Assembly (NCBI GenBank): GCA_002929055.1
Contig: PERY01000008.1
Span: 1-64,000, forward strand
Length of the DNA stretch: 64,000 nt
Source of the DNA: Methylocystis sp.
GTDB taxonomy: Bacteria > Pseudomonadota > Alphaproteobacteria > Rhizobiales > Beijerinckiaceae
Direction of reading: 5' to 3'
Below the pieces are notes generated by a model that ran no database searches, was not told the origin of the DNA, and saw only the letters and a program-made list of their open reading frames with translations. Of this stretch, positions 45,916 through 55,922 are shown piece after piece (position 1 is the first letter of the stretch; every line of letters starts with the position of its first letter). Both the position numbers and the translations under genes were made by a program.

Positions 45916-47554
45916 GGGGCTCCACGCGCTCCTGTGCAATTACCCCGCCGAGCGGCGCATCGTCAAGCACGTCCTCCATCTGCTCCTTGCCGCCGCCGCA
46001 GGCCATCGTCAGCGCTGCTTCATGCATGGTGCTGGCCGGGCGATTATGCGTGACCTGCCATTCGACATCTTCGTCGGCCGCACGCTTGCGGGTCGTGTCG
46101 AAGTCGAACTTCACTTTCTTGCGCGACTGCGGCCCCCAATAGTCGACCTTGCCAAGATCATAAAACTTGCGCTCGAAGCCGGCCTTCAGGAAGGCTTTGA
46201 GACAGCCGAGCAGATAACGCCGCCGCTGACCGCTGCCGGCCCAGGGGTAGGAGAAAAGGGCCTTCTTCATATAGAAGCGGCGATAGTTGTTCATCACGCG
46301 GTCGAGCAATTCGCCGCGTTCCATCGCCTGCGGCCGGATGATGGGCGTGACGAAATTATATTTCTCGTAGTCGAAAATCTCCACCTTGTCGCCGAGCTCC
46401 TTGAAGAGATCCGAGAAGGGCCAGGGCGTGTACATCGACCAGTTGGCGAGATCGGGCTTCCAGTCCTGCGCCATGCGGTAGGTTTCCTCCAGCGTCTCGG
46501 CCGTCTCGTTTTCCAGCCCGACGATGAATTGCGCCTCGACGACGATGCCAGCATTGCGCAAAAGCTCGATGGCCCGTTTGTTCTGCGCGACCGTCGTTTC
46601 CTTGTTGAAGAGATCGAGCTTCAACTGCGCCGCCGCCTCGGTGCCAAGCGACACATGGATGAGCCCGGCTTTCCGATAGAAGGGCAAAAGCGCCTCGTCG
46701 CGCAAGATGTCGGTGACGCGCGTGTTGATGCCCCACAGAATATCAAGTTTGCGGTCGATCAACTCCTGACAGAAAGCGACGAACTTCTTCTTGTTGATCG
46801 TCGGTTCCTCGTCAGCGAGGATGAAGAAGCCGACGCCGTGATCGCGCATCAGCGTCTCGATTTCATCCACAACCTTCTTTGGATCACGAATGCGGTAGTC
46901 GCGCCAGAATTTCCACTGGCTGCAGAAGCTGCAGGTGAAGGGACAGCCGCGCGCCATATTGGGGATCGCGACCTTCACGCCGAGCGGAATATAATTGTAC
47001 TTGTCCCAGTTCAGAATGCTCCAGTCGGCGACGATGGAGTCGATGTCCTTCACCGTCGGCGCCGCCGGGGTTGCGATCACCTTGCCCGCGTCTGCGTAGG
47101 CGAGGCCCTTGATCTCGCCGCGCCGCGCGGGCCAGCCGCCCTCGTCGATCGTGCGAACAAGATCGACGATGATCTCTTCGCCTTCGCCGCGCACAATGGC
47201 GTCGATCCACGGCGCCTCGGCCAGCACCTGCCGATACATGAAGGTCGCATGCACGCCGCCGAGGACGGTGACGGCCTTGGGCGCCGCCTCCTTCGCAATC
47301 TGCAGCACGCGCTCCGCCTTGTAGATAGACGGCGTGATCGACGTGGCGCCGATGACGTCCGGCGCATAATCGGCGATCTCCTGTCGCAATGTCTCTTCCG
47401 GCACGTCGAAGGTCATCGCGTCTATGAACTTCACTTCTGCATAACCCGCCTTCTTCAGCGCGCCGGAGAGATAGGCGACCCATGCCGGGGGCCAATTGCC
47501 TGCGATCTCGGCGCCGCCGGAGTGGTAATTCGGGTGAATGAAGAGGATGCGCAT
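45896..47554 (-). CDS. bchE: Mg-protoporphyrin IX monomethyl ester anaerobic oxidative cyclase
   Basis: BchE forms the isocyclic ring E of protochlorophyllide without oxygen. The 552-residue radical-SAM enzyme has an N-terminal B12-binding domain ([20 protein letters not shown], with [18 protein letters not shown]) and the cluster motif [11 protein letters not shown] near residue 205. The C-terminal tail is histidine-rich (EPHEHHVH). It is transcribed with bchJ. A PpsR-type operator lies upstream at 47593-47610. No oxygen-dependent acsF cyclase is visible in this window. Confidence 0.95.
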   Translation of the reverse strand: MRILFIHPNYHSGGAEIAGNWPPAWVAYLSGALKKAGYAEVKFIDAMTFDVPEETLRQEIADYAPDVIGATSITPSIYKAERVLQIAKEAAPKAVTVLGGVHATFMYRQVLAEAPWIDAIVRGEGEEIIVDLVRTIDEGGWPARRGEIKGLAYADAGKVIATPAAPTVKDIDSIVADWSILNWDKYNYIPLGVKVAIPNMARGCPFTCSFCSQWKFWRDYRIRDPKKVVDEIETLMRDHGVGFFILADEEPTINKKKFVAFCQELIDRKLDILWGINTRVTDILRDEALLPFYRKAGLIHVSLGTEAAAQLKLDLFNKETTVAQNKRAIELLRNAGIVVEAQFIVGLENETAETLEETYRMAQDWKPDLANWSMYTPWPFSDLFKELGDKVEIFDYEKYNFVTPIIRPQAMERGELLDRVMNNYRRFYMKKALFSYPWAGSGQRRRYLLGCLKAFLKAGFERKFYDLGKVDYWGPQSRKKVKFDFDTTRKRAADEDVEWQVTHNRPASTMHEAALTMACGGGKEQMEDVLDDAPLGGVIAQERVEPHEHHVH

Positions 47555-47592
47555 GGCGTGGCCTTTCGCCGTCAGCCGTCAATGTCACTGAG

Positions 47593-47610
47593 CGTAAAAC
47601 AAAATTGACA
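47593..47610 (-). promoter_or_regulatory. PpsR-type operator upstream of bchE
   Basis: Read on the minus strand this is TGTCAATTTTGTTTTACG, i.e. TGT-N12-ACG, one base off consensus. A possible promoter, TTGCCA-N16-TACGCT on the minus strand, spans it. It lies about 40 bases upstream of the bchE start. Confidence 0.5.
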
Positions 47611-47649
47611 GTTGGCAAGCTTATCGGGAGCGACCGATTGCCTCAGCAA

Positions 47650-48573
47650 TCAGGCGGTCGCAGTCGCGCGCATGTCGGGCTGGGCCTTTTCGTAAAGCTC
47701 GAAGATCATGCGCGCATGAAGCTCCGGCGCTTCCTCGTGGGAAAGATGGCCAAGCCCACTGATTTCATACAGCCGCGCCGTCACGAGGCGGGCCGCTAGC
47801 CTTCGCGCGCCCTGTGGCGGCACAGTTTTGTCATTGTCGGCGACGATGAGCGCCAGCGGCGTCGGCAACTGCGGCAACTCGCGATTCAACGCATGCAGAT
47901 CCCAGTGCGCCATCATGCCGAGCGCCCCTTCGACATGCGCCGCATTCCGCACAAGTCGAGCATAGAGATCGACGCCGCGCGCGTCGATCTTCGAACCCGT
48001 TCCTGCGATGAGGCGCTCGACGGCGCTGCGATTGGCGGACCAGGCGAAATAGCGGGGCGTGAAAGGATTGAGGAAAAGGGCCTTCGCCAGCGGCGGAAAC
48101 ACATGGCCAGCGACGCCCTCGAATGGCGCGAAGGCGCCGTTGAGCGCGACGATCAGCCTCGGGTCGATCGCCTTGTCGAGCGCAAGACGCGTGAGCAAGG
48201 CAGCTCCGGCGGAATGGCCGACGGCGAGAGCTGGGGCGACATCCAGCGCGCGCAGCAAAGCCGCGAGCGCCTTCGCCATGCCGGTCAGCGACTGTGTGCG
48301 CGCGCCGTTCGAGCTTGAAAAGCCATGGCCGGGAAGATCGGGCGCGATCACGCGGAAACGCTGAGCAAGCAGCGGCGCGAGATCGCGGAAGGAATGTGTC
48401 GAGGCGCCGGCGCCGTGCAGCAGAAGCAGCGCGGGACCGTCGCCCATCATCTGCACGTGAAAGGAGACGCCGCCCGCGTTGACCATGCCGCTCGCCTGCC
48501 GGTTCGGCCAATCGGCGCCGTCGCGCTCCAGGCCGAGCGGCGCGACGGGCGCAAAGAAGCGCGCCGCAGTCAC
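47650..48573 (-). CDS. bchO: BchO, alpha/beta-hydrolase associated with Mg chelatase
   Basis: BchO is an alpha/beta-hydrolase-fold protein always found next to bchID; it is thought to assist magnesium chelation, but its reaction is unknown. The 307-residue protein has LLLHGAGASTHSFRDLAPLL, the nucleophile-elbow region VGHSAGAALL, and a C-terminal histidine in LGHLSHEEAPE. Translation begins at GTG (48573), overlapping the bchD stop. The open frame extends further upstream antisense-like through bchD and is not coding there. Confidence 0.9.
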   Translation of the reverse strand: MTAARFFAPVAPLGLERDGADWPNRQASGMVNAGGVSFHVQMMGDGPALLLLHGAGASTHSFRDLAPLLAQRFRVIAPDLPGHGFSSSNGARTQSLTGMAKALAALLRALDVAPALAVGHSAGAALLTRLALDKAIDPRLIVALNGAFAPFEGVAGHVFPPLAKALFLNPFTPRYFAWSANRSAVERLIAGTGSKIDARGVDLYARLVRNAAHVEGALGMMAHWDLHALNRELPQLPTPLALIVADNDKTVPPQGARRLAARLVTARLYEISGLGHLSHEEAPELHARMIFELYEKAQPDMRATATA

Positions 48574-50348
48574 GGTCCCGAGGCGGCCGCGCGCACCGCT
48601 TGCGACAGGCGGGCCGCGTCGGCGACCGGCATTTTGAGATAGCGCCCGTTCATCGCCTCTGCGATCCGGTGCGTCGGCGCATCGCCGCGAGCGAGGCCCG
48701 GCGGCGCCGAATCGACGGCCAGCGCCGACAGGCCGAGGCCGCGCAGGCGCCGCGCCGCCGCAAGCGCATCTTCGAGCGCCCTGGCGCGGCCAGGCGAGCC
48801 CGAGCGGTCGATGTTGGCGCGCCCGTCCGTCAACAATATGAGCAATGGCGTCTGGCCCTTGCGCCGCGCGCTCTCCGCCAGCGCGCAAGCCGCGTCGAGC
48901 CCATGCGCGAGCGGCGTTCCGCCGCCGCCAGGCAGCGCCGCAAGCATCCGCTTCGCGCGCGCGAGCGAGCGCGTCGGCGGCAGCAGGATTTCGGCGCTCT
49001 TGCCGCGAAAGGCGACCAACGCGACGCTGTCGCGCCGCGCATAGCAGTCGGCGAGCAGCAATTCGATCGCGCCCTTCACTTCCGCAAGCCGCGCCATGGC
49101 CGAAGACCCGGATGCGTCCACGACGAAGATGGCTGTCGTCTCGCGCTTCTCGCGGAAGCGGGTGATGCGGAAGTCGTCGGCGCGCACAAGCACCGCGAGC
49201 GGCGCAGCATCGGCTGACTCCTTGCGACGCAGCGCCTGCCACGGCGCCGCGGCGCGCAGAGTTTCGATAAGGCTGAGGCGGCCCTCATGAAGCGCGCCGC
49301 GCCGCGCGCCCATTGGCCGCCCGCGGCGAGACGAGAAAGATGCGGCCCCGGATTTGCCGCGCGAGGACGGTCCCCGCGCCGCAAGCCCCGTCTCGAGGCG
49401 CGCTAGAAGATCCGGCGGGATAGCCGCCCGCGCCGCGGCGACGAGGACGTCGTCGAGCGCCCGCGCGTCAGGCCGTTGCCTGTTGTCGTTTTGCGGATCG
49501 CTGGCCTCGGCGGTGTCGGCGCTCGCATCCTGCAGCGCATCTTCCTCGGGCGGGGGTTCGCTCTCGGCCGAGGGCGCGCAGATTGCGCGCGGCGCCAGCA
49601 CGAAGCCGACTGCGACTTCGAGATCCTCTTCCTCGACGAGGTCCAAGCCGCGCAAGGCGCAGGAGGCGCGTGCAACGCGCAGCGCCAGCAGCGGCGCACG
49701 CAGGGAGCCAATGCCGAGCCGCGCCGCCGCAGCCACGAGCGCGCTGATCATGTCCGGCGGCGCAGCGACAGTCTTCAGCCTTTCGCGCGCCGCAGCGACA
49801 TCGCGCGCCGTCAACATGTGGTCCAAGACATCGCGATGACTGACATCGGCGAGGTCGAGATGAAAGGCCAGCCGGTCGAGAAGCGCGGCCGGCGGACGCT
49901 CGTCGTCGTCGCGCCCTTCGTCCAGCGCGACGACGCCAATGCGCGCCTGCTGGCGCAAAGACAAGCCGTCGCGCACGAGATCGATTTCGCCATTGTCGAG
50001 CGCGGCGCCGATCCGCGCTGCAGCGGAGACGCTTTGGCGCTCGGCCATGGCGAGCACGAGAAGAACGCCATGAGCCTGCGAAAGCAGGCCGGTTTCCGCA
50101 ACCGGCCGGCCGGCGCGCAGCGTTGCCGAAAGGTCGAGGCCGCCAAGCAGGCGGTCGTCCGCAATGGAGAGCGGCGCCCGGCGCATCGGCGCGTCGGGGG
50201 GAAGATAATCGCGCAGGAGCGCCAGCCATGCGTCGCGCGCCGGCCCCGGCGCGGCGCGCAGCGAAACGCCGGACTGAAGCGGATCGATGGCGTAGAGCGC
50301 CGCAGCGTGACTCGCGCGAGCCCAGGCTGAAAGCGCTCCCCGGCTCAT
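48570..50348 (-). CDS. bchD: magnesium chelatase subunit D
   Basis: BchD and BchI form a AAA+ double ring that drives insertion of Mg into protoporphyrin IX by BchH. The 592-residue protein has a degenerate AAA+ N-terminal half, an acidic proline-rich linker ([18 protein letters not shown]), and a C-terminal integrin-I/VWA domain with the MIDAS motif [12 protein letters not shown] near residue 405 and [13 protein letters not shown]. It overlaps both bchI and bchO by four bases. Confidence 0.94.
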   Translation of the reverse strand: MSRGALSAWARASHAAALYAIDPLQSGVSLRAAPGPARDAWLALLRDYLPPDAPMRRAPLSIADDRLLGGLDLSATLRAGRPVAETGLLSQAHGVLLVLAMAERQSVSAAARIGAALDNGEIDLVRDGLSLRQQARIGVVALDEGRDDDERPPAALLDRLAFHLDLADVSHRDVLDHMLTARDVAAARERLKTVAAPPDMISALVAAAARLGIGSLRAPLLALRVARASCALRGLDLVEEEDLEVAVGFVLAPRAICAPSAESEPPPEEDALQDASADTAEASDPQNDNRQRPDARALDDVLVAAARAAIPPDLLARLETGLAARGPSSRGKSGAASFSSRRGRPMGARRGALHEGRLSLIETLRAAAPWQALRRKESADAAPLAVLVRADDFRITRFREKRETTAIFVVDASGSSAMARLAEVKGAIELLLADCYARRDSVALVAFRGKSAEILLPPTRSLARAKRMLAALPGGGGTPLAHGLDAACALAESARRKGQTPLLILLTDGRANIDRSGSPGRARALEDALAAARRLRGLGLSALAVDSAPPGLARGDAPTHRIAEAMNGRYLKMPVADAARLSQAVRAAASGP

Positions 50349-51457
50349 GCGCCGAATATCTCCCCAAGCGCGCGCTCGACGCGGGTGGTGGAGCCGGCGT
50401 CGTCAAGGGGATTGCGCCTCAGCCGATGGCCAAGAACGAAGGGCGCGACGCGTCTAAGCTGCGCGTCGCCGACTTTCTCTTCGCTCTGGAAGCTCGCCAG
50501 CGCACGCGCTGCACGCAGCAAGGTGAGTTCCCCTCTCAGGCCGTCGGCGCCGAGCGCCAGACACAGACGCGCCGCCTTTTCGAGCGCTTCGTCCGGCGCC
50601 TCTACCGCGCCAATGCGTTCGCGCGCGGCGACGATCCCGCGCCGCAGCTTTTGCTCCTCGGCGGCCCAGGCCTTGGCGAAACGGGGCGGATCGCGTTCGA
50701 AAGCGTCGCGCCGGCGCACGACTTCTATTCTCGACGGTATGTCGGTGGGCGTCTTCACATCCACCGCGAGGCCGAAGCGATCGAGAAGTTGCGGGCGTAG
50801 TTCACCCTCTTCGGGATTGCCGCTGCCGATCAGCACGAAGCGCGCGGGATGACGCACGCTCAACCCCTCGCGCTCAACCACATTCTCTCCCGAAGCCGCG
50901 ACATCGAGCAGCAGATCGACAAGATGATCTTCGAGGAGATTGGCTTCGTCTATGTAAAGAAAGCCGCGATTGGCCCGCGCGAGGAGACCGGGTTCGAAAA
51001 CCTTCTCGCCATGCGTAAGCGCGCGCTCGAGGTCCAGCGCGCCGACGACGCGATCCTCCGTTGCGCCAAGCGGCAGATCGACCACCGGGACAGCGCGCAG
51101 GCGCGTCTTGAGTTCGCCTTTGCCAGCCCGCTCGCGGCAGGCGTCGCATAGCGCCGCAGTCGCGGCGGGGTCGCAATTATATGGGCAGCCGACGACAGAG
51201 CGCATTTGCGGCAACAGCCGCGCCAGCGCGCGCACCGCCGTGGATTTGCCCGTGCCGCGGTCGCCGAATGCGAGAACGCCGCCGATCGACGGATCGATCG
51301 CGGCGATCACGAAGGCAAGCTTCATGTCGTCCTGGCCCACGATAGCCGTGAAGGGGAATGGCGGATTGGGATCGGGCGACGGCGACGGAAGACGCACGCG
51401 CGGCGTCTCCACAGTGCGGGTCGTTTCGCGCGGAAGCTTGACTGGAAGCGTCGCCAT
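50345..51457 (-). CDS. bchI: magnesium chelatase ATPase subunit I
   Basis: BchI is the active ATPase of magnesium chelatase. The 370-residue AAA+ protein has [12 protein letters not shown], the Walker [16 protein letters not shown] near residue 65, the Walker [13 protein letters not shown], and an arginine-finger region [21 protein letters not shown]. It begins the bchIDO operon. A PpsR operator lies upstream at 51505-51522. Confidence 0.96.
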   Translation of the reverse strand: MATLPVKLPRETTRTVETPRVRLPSPSPDPNPPFPFTAIVGQDDMKLAFVIAAIDPSIGGVLAFGDRGTGKSTAVRALARLLPQMRSVVGCPYNCDPAATAALCDACRERAGKGELKTRLRAVPVVDLPLGATEDRVVGALDLERALTHGEKVFEPGLLARANRGFLYIDEANLLEDHLVDLLLDVAASGENVVEREGLSVRHPARFVLIGSGNPEEGELRPQLLDRFGLAVDVKTPTDIPSRIEVVRRRDAFERDPPRFAKAWAAEEQKLRRGIVAARERIGAVEAPDEALEKAARLCLALGADGLRGELTLLRAARALASFQSEEKVGDAQLRRVAPFVLGHRLRRNPLDDAGSTTRVERALGEIFGA

Positions 51458-51504
51458 CGCGGATCCCTTCGGCTCTGTACGACAGGCGACCCTTACGCCT
51501 AATA

Positions 51505-51522
51505 TGTCATTAGGACTTTACA
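51505..51522 (-). promoter_or_regulatory. PpsR operator upstream of bchI
   Basis: TGTCATTAGGACTTTACA (plus strand) is an exact TGT-N12-ACA, about 50 bases upstream of the bchI start. It overlaps a shorter imperfect repeat CCTAAT-N5-ATTAGG (51498-51514). Confidence 0.65.
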
Positions 51523-51603
51523 CCTTTCGCGTCGCGGCGCAAGTTGGGACGTCTGCTTCTGTCTAAAATTCGAGAATTCCGCCGTCTCGCGGTAGTATTT
51601 TTG

Positions 51604-51622
51604 GACAATGCGCCCCATTGTC
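51604..51622. promoter_or_regulatory. inverted repeat GACAATG-N5-CATTGTC upstream of ppsR
   Basis: Seven-base perfect arms (51604-51610 and 51616-51622) are separated by five bases, about 120 bases upstream of the ppsR start in the bchI/ppsR intergenic region. The repeat does not fit TGT-N12-ACA, so it may be an operator for another factor or for ppsR autoregulation. Confidence 0.4.
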
Positions 51623-51743
51623 ACGCTCATGGGGGCGAATGAAAGGTGGGTTGGGTCCATGACTCTTTGCGTCAACAGCACGCAAGGCGGAGTTTCTGCG
51701 GCCCGGCAAGGCGGCGGCGTCAGAGACGCGCGCGGGCCCGATC

Positions 51744-53054
51744 ATGGCTGACCGCCTCAAATCCCGGCCTGATCTGACCCTGACCCTCGACAAGGACGGC
51801 GTCATCCAGAATGTCGTCACCGCGGAATCGCTCGCGCGCGAGTTACTCGACGAATGGCGCGGGCGCCATTGGGGAGACACCATCGAGCCGGCGATCGACA
51901 ATGGCGCGCTTCAGAAAATCGAGGACGTGCGGCTGCGTGGCGACTCGTCCTGCTTCCAGGTGCGCCAGCGCTTCCCGAGCGGCCGCGAAATCGCGATGGA
52001 ATACACGACCTTCAGCCTCGGCAAGAAGTCTGGCTTCGTCGCGATAGGCCGCAACCTCGATACGATCAGCGATCTGCAATCACGCCTCCAGCTGGCCCAG
52101 CAAGCGCGCGAACGCGACTACTGGAAGATGCGCGAAATCGAGACGCGCTACCGGATGCTTTTTGATGCGACGAGCGAGGCGGTCGCTCTCGTCGGGGTCG
52201 CCGGTCTCGAAGTCGTGGAGGCCAATCTCTGCGCAACGAAAAATCTCGATCTCTCGCCGGGCTCGCCCTTCCTGCCGCATCTTTCGGAGCGTGAACAGCA
52301 GGCTCTCGACGACATGCTGACGAAGACGCGCGAGCAGGGGCGCGCGCCCGGCATCGTTCTTCATCCGACGCCCTCTGCAGGATTGTGGAGCGTGCGCGCT
52401 TCCATGATGAACACGGATTCCGGCGCTCTGTATTTGTGTCAGCTCACGCCGTTGCGCGACCTGCGCGGCGCGGCGGAGAAGAGCGATCCCTCCTCCGCAA
52501 CAGCGTTCATCGAGCGCCTGCCGGAGGGATTTGTGGTGGTCGATCGCGATGCGGTCGTGCGCGCGTCGAACGGCGCTTTTCTCGACCTTGTGCAGATTGG
52601 CTCCGAGGCTGCGGCGCTCGGGCGCAAATTGACGCGCTGGCTCTCGAGCCCCGGCGCCGACGCCAATGTGGTGATCGGACTGATTCAGAAGCATGGCGAC
52701 GTTCGCCGTTTCCGGACCCGCATCGACGGCGAACTTGGCCAGAGCGCAGCGGTCGAAATTTCGGCTGTCGGCGACGACGCTGCCCACCCCGCGTTCTTTG
52801 GCCTCCTTGTGCGCGATCTGACACAACGGCCCGTCGCGCCGGCCGACTCTAAGGATTCCGCCACGCTGGCCGCTGATGATCTCGATGATCGCACTCTGGA
52901 GCAGATCGTCAGGGTCGCGACAGAATTGATCGAGCGAAAGGCTATCGGGCGCGCGCTCGAACGCTTCCGCGGCAATCGGACCGCTGCAGCGCGCCATCTG
53001 GGCCTCAGTCGGCAGAGCCTGCACGCCAAGTTGAAAAAATACGAACTTGAATAA
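51744..53054 (+). CDS. ppsR: PpsR/CrtJ-type transcriptional regulator (phytochrome-linked copy)
   Basis: PpsR represses or activates photosynthesis genes by binding TGT-N12-ACA. The 436-residue protein has an N-terminal PAS region, a Q-linker helix (DLQSRLQLAQQARERDYWKM), two further PAS domains (FDATSEAVALVGVAGLEV and FIERLPEGFVVVDRDAVV), and a C-terminal Fis-type HTH (GNRTAAARHLGLSRQSLHAK). It lacks a cysteine in and near the HTH, unlike the redox-sensing PpsR/CrtJ. It lies directly before bphP, as PpsR2 does in Rhodopseudomonas palustris and photosynthetic Bradyrhizobium, where light acts through the phytochrome. Confidence 0.9.
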   Translation: MADRLKSRPDLTLTLDKDGVIQNVVTAESLARELLDEWRGRHWGDTIEPAIDNGALQKIEDVRLRGDSSCFQVRQRFPSGREIAMEYTTFSLGKKSGFVAIGRNLDTISDLQSRLQLAQQARERDYWKMREIETRYRMLFDATSEAVALVGVAGLEVVEANLCATKNLDLSPGSPFLPHLSEREQQALDDMLTKTREQGRAPGIVLHPTPSAGLWSVRASMMNTDSGALYLCQLTPLRDLRGAAEKSDPSSATAFIERLPEGFVVVDRDAVVRASNGAFLDLVQIGSEAAALGRKLTRWLSSPGADANVVIGLIQKHGDVRRFRTRIDGELGQSAAVEISAVGDDAAHPAFFGLLVRDLTQRPVAPADSKDSATLAADDLDDRTLEQIVRVATELIERKAIGRALERFRGNRTAAARHLGLSRQSLHAKLKKYELE

Positions 53055-53103
53055 TAGTTAGACATGCGCGAACGCGCAGAAACAGGCAAGGGAAGCTAAC
53101 GCC

Positions 53104-55299
53104 GTGACGCTCGATCCTGCCTCTTCGCCGGCCTTCGGCATGGCGAACCTCTCAAATTGCGAGCGCGAGCAAATCCATCTCGCCGGGTCGATCCAGCCGC
53201 ATGGCGCGCTGCTGGCGCTTTCGGAATCCGATTGCGTCATCGTGCAGGAAAGCGGCAATGCGGCATCCTTTCTCGGCCTTGCCGGCCCTCTCCGCGGCCT
53301 GCATCCGCGCAAGCTTGGCGGCGATCTGTGGGAGCGGATACGGCCCTATCTCGACCGATCCATCGAATCGATACCGGTCGCCGTAAACTGCACCGCCGGC
53401 GCCCACGACGACGAACTCAATGCGCTTTTGCATCAGGCTCCCTGCGGCGGCTTCATCGTCGAACTGGAGCACGCGGGGCCAGTCGTGGACTACACGCTGG
53501 CGCTTCAGCGAGGCGTCGATACGATCCTGTCCTCCTCCACCCTGCGGGGCCTTTGCGACGCCGCCGCCTCGATGTTTCGGGACTTGACCGGCTATGACCG
53601 AGTCATGGTCTATCGTTTCGACGAAGAGGGTCACGGCGAAGTCTTCTCCGAAACGAAATGCCCGGAGCTCGAAGCCTTTCTCGGCAACCGGTATCCGGCT
53701 TCCGATATTCCCCAGATGGCCCGGCGGCTTTACGAGCGCAACCGCGTGCGGCTGCTTGCGGACATCAACTACACGCCCTCGCCGCTCGAACCGCGCCTGT
53801 CGCCGATCACGGGCGAGGAGCTGGATATGTCGCTGTGTTTCCTGCGCAGCGCATCGCCGATTCATATTCAATACCTCAAGAACATGGCGGTCGCCGGCAC
53901 TCTGGTCGTCTCGCTGATGGTCGGCGGCCGGCTTTGGGGGCTTATCTCCTGTCACCATTATTCCACCCGCCTGCTTCACTTCGAAATGCGGGCCGTCTGC
54001 GAATTGCTGGCGGAAGTGATCGGCACGCGCATGGCGGCGCTGGAGAGTTTCGCGCAGGGCCAGGCCGAGCTCTCCGTTCGTCGCCTTGAACAGCGTATGA
54101 TCGAAAGCGTCTCCCGCGATGGCGACTGGCGCGGCGCGCTCTTCGACAGCGCCCGCTCGCTGCTGCTGCCGCTCAATGCGAGCGGCGCCGCGCTGCTTTT
54201 CGAGGGCAAGGCGCGCATGATCGGCGACGTGCCGGGCACGGAGCAGATTCGGGCGCTTGGGCAGTGGCTGGAGCCGAGAATACGCGATGGCGTTTTCACC
54301 ACCTCCGCGCTTGCGTCCGAGGAACCGGCCTTCGAGCCCTTGATCGGCGTCGCGAGCGGCGTCATCGCGGCGCGCATCTCGAGCGAGCCCGACGAAATGC
54401 TGATCTGGTTCCGCAAGGAACGCGTGCGAACGGTGACATGGGGCGGCAATCCCTTCAAGGCGCCGTCGGACGGCGACGACCCGACGGAACTCTCGCCCCG
54501 CCGTTCTTTCGCGCAATGGCATCAGGTTGTGGAAGGCACCTCCGATCCCTGGACCGCGGCCGACCGAGCCGCGGCGCGGCTCATAGGGGAGAGCGTCACC
54601 GACGTCGTGATGCAGTTCCGCGCCCTGAAGATTCTTGTCGCGCAGGATCAACTGCAACATGTGCTGCGGCAGGTGCATTCCTCCGACCAGCAGATCCTCG
54701 TCGCCGGCGCCGACGGCGGCGTGCTGGAAGCGAACGCGGCCTTCAACATGCTGATCGGCCTGCGCCAGCCGATCCGTCATCTCGACGAGCTGGTGACTTA
54801 TTTTGCGGACGCCGAGGAAGTGGAGCAACGCATCCGCGCGCTTTGCGAGAGTCGAACTCCCTGGCGCGGCGAAGCGCTTCTGGTCAACCGAAAGGGCCAG
54901 ACGAAGCCGATTGCTGTGCGAGCGGATCCAGTAATGGCGTCGCGTGATCGCGTCCTCGGATATGTGTTGCTCCTTACCGACCTCACGGAACGCAAGGCCG
55001 CGGAAACGGCGCGTCAGAGTTTCAGGGACAATCTACTCTTGAGTCAGCGTCGTCTGATGGGCCGCATCGACTCCAATGCGGCGCTGGCGGTGGAGAATCT
55101 GATGTCGAGCATCATCGACAACGCTCAGCTCGCCGCGCTGGAAATCGCCGACGGGCTCGACACCGCGGGCATCCCCGACACGCTGGACAGCGTGCGCGCT
55201 TCTGTGGCGCGAGCGGTTGAAGTGCTGGAGCAGATTTCCCTTGTCACGCCCAGAGCCGGAGCAAAACCGAGCGCGAAGAAGAGCGGACAAAAGCAATGA
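53104..55299 (+). CDS. bphP: bacteriophytochrome (BphP1-type, non-kinase output)
   Basis: This red/far-red photoreceptor of 731 residues probably binds biliverdin through Cys19 in NLSNCEREQIH. It has the PAS-GAF-PHY core: PASDIPQMARRLYERNR near residue 198 and the PHY tongue PRRSF near 466. A further PAS domain (LVAGADGGVLEANAAF) and a C-terminal helical region follow. There is no H-box or ATPase domain, so output is probably by protein contact. In R. palustris the equivalent BphP1 binds PpsR2 under far-red light. It starts with GTG and overlaps the heme oxygenase gene. Confidence 0.93.
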   Translation: MTLDPASSPAFGMANLSNCEREQIHLAGSIQPHGALLALSESDCVIVQESGNAASFLGLAGPLRGLHPRKLGGDLWERIRPYLDRSIESIPVAVNCTAGAHDDELNALLHQAPCGGFIVELEHAGPVVDYTLALQRGVDTILSSSTLRGLCDAAASMFRDLTGYDRVMVYRFDEEGHGEVFSETKCPELEAFLGNRYPASDIPQMARRLYERNRVRLLADINYTPSPLEPRLSPITGEELDMSLCFLRSASPIHIQYLKNMAVAGTLVVSLMVGGRLWGLISCHHYSTRLLHFEMRAVCELLAEVIGTRMAALESFAQGQAELSVRRLEQRMIESVSRDGDWRGALFDSARSLLLPLNASGAALLFEGKARMIGDVPGTEQIRALGQWLEPRIRDGVFTTSALASEEPAFEPLIGVASGVIAARISSEPDEMLIWFRKERVRTVTWGGNPFKAPSDGDDPTELSPRRSFAQWHQVVEGTSDPWTAADRAAARLIGESVTDVVMQFRALKILVAQDQLQHVLRQVHSSDQQILVAGADGGVLEANAAFNMLIGLRQPIRHLDELVTYFADAEEVEQRIRALCESRTPWRGEALLVNRKGQTKPIAVRADPVMASRDRVLGYVLLLTDLTERKAAETARQSFRDNLLLSQRRLMGRIDSNAALAVENLMSSIIDNAQLAALEIADGLDTAGIPDTLDSVRASVARAVEVLEQISLVTPRAGAKPSAKKSGQKQ

Positions 55300-55916
55300 C
55301 CGCGGCGGCGTCGCTTCGGGAGAGACTGCGTATAGCGACAGCGGCCTCCCACATGCGCCTGCACCGGCATGACGGCCTCGCGTCGGCCGCGCGGGGAAGC
55401 ATCGACCTTGACGATTATCGCCTCTTGCTGATGCGCCTTTACGGATTTCATCTCTCCGCCGAGGAAAGGCTCGCGGGCGCTGTGCACAGAACCGGACTCG
55501 ACCGAGGCGCGTCGCGGGCGCTGCTCATTGAACGCGATCTCGTCGCGCTCGGCGTCAGCCCCGAAGCAATGGCGCGTTTACCGGTTACAAAACTTGCCAT
55601 CCCATCCAGCGACGCAGGGGCGCTCGGCGCGCTCTACGTCATCGAAGGCTCGGCGCTGGGCGGACTCCAGATTGCGAAAGCGCTGGAGCCCGTCGCCCGC
55701 GACGCTCGCCGCTTCTTTCTCGGAGATTTAGCCTGGCGCGCGGTCTGGCCAGCGCTCATCGCGCGCCTCGATGGTATGGAGGCATTCGCCCAAGAAGCGT
55801 CTGACGCGATAAGCGGGGCTGTCGCAACCTTCGAGGCATTCGAGGATTGGATGCAGGATTGGCGGACCGCGGCGGCTGGAGTCGCATCGGCGCCTCGGGC
55901 GCAATGCGACGCGTGA
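55296..55916 (+). CDS. bphO: biliverdin-producing heme oxygenase
   Basis: This enzyme cleaves heme to biliverdin, the chromophore of the adjacent phytochrome. The 206-residue protein has the proximal heme histidine region SHMRLHRHDGLA and the distal-helix motif GALYVIEGSALGG. Its ATG overlaps the bphP stop, so chromophore supply and photoreceptor synthesis are coupled. The C-terminal tail is unremarkable. Confidence 0.9.
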   Translation: MTAAASLRERLRIATAASHMRLHRHDGLASAARGSIDLDDYRLLLMRLYGFHLSAEERLAGAVHRTGLDRGASRALLIERDLVALGVSPEAMARLPVTKLAIPSSDAGALGALYVIEGSALGGLQIAKALEPVARDARRFFLGDLAWRAVWPALIARLDGMEAFAQEASDAISGAVATFEAFEDWMQDWRTAAAGVASAPRAQCDA

Positions 55917-55922
55917 GGCCCC

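Noticed and set aside
47584-47602. Second PpsR-like half-site pair at bchE (TGT-N13-ACA)
   Set aside because: The spacer is 13 rather than 12 bases, so it does not meet the consensus; it overlaps the better ACG-type site.
45848-47608. A 586-codon plus-strand frame opposite bchE
   Set aside because: It is antisense to bchE, whose radical-SAM and B12 motifs are unambiguous.
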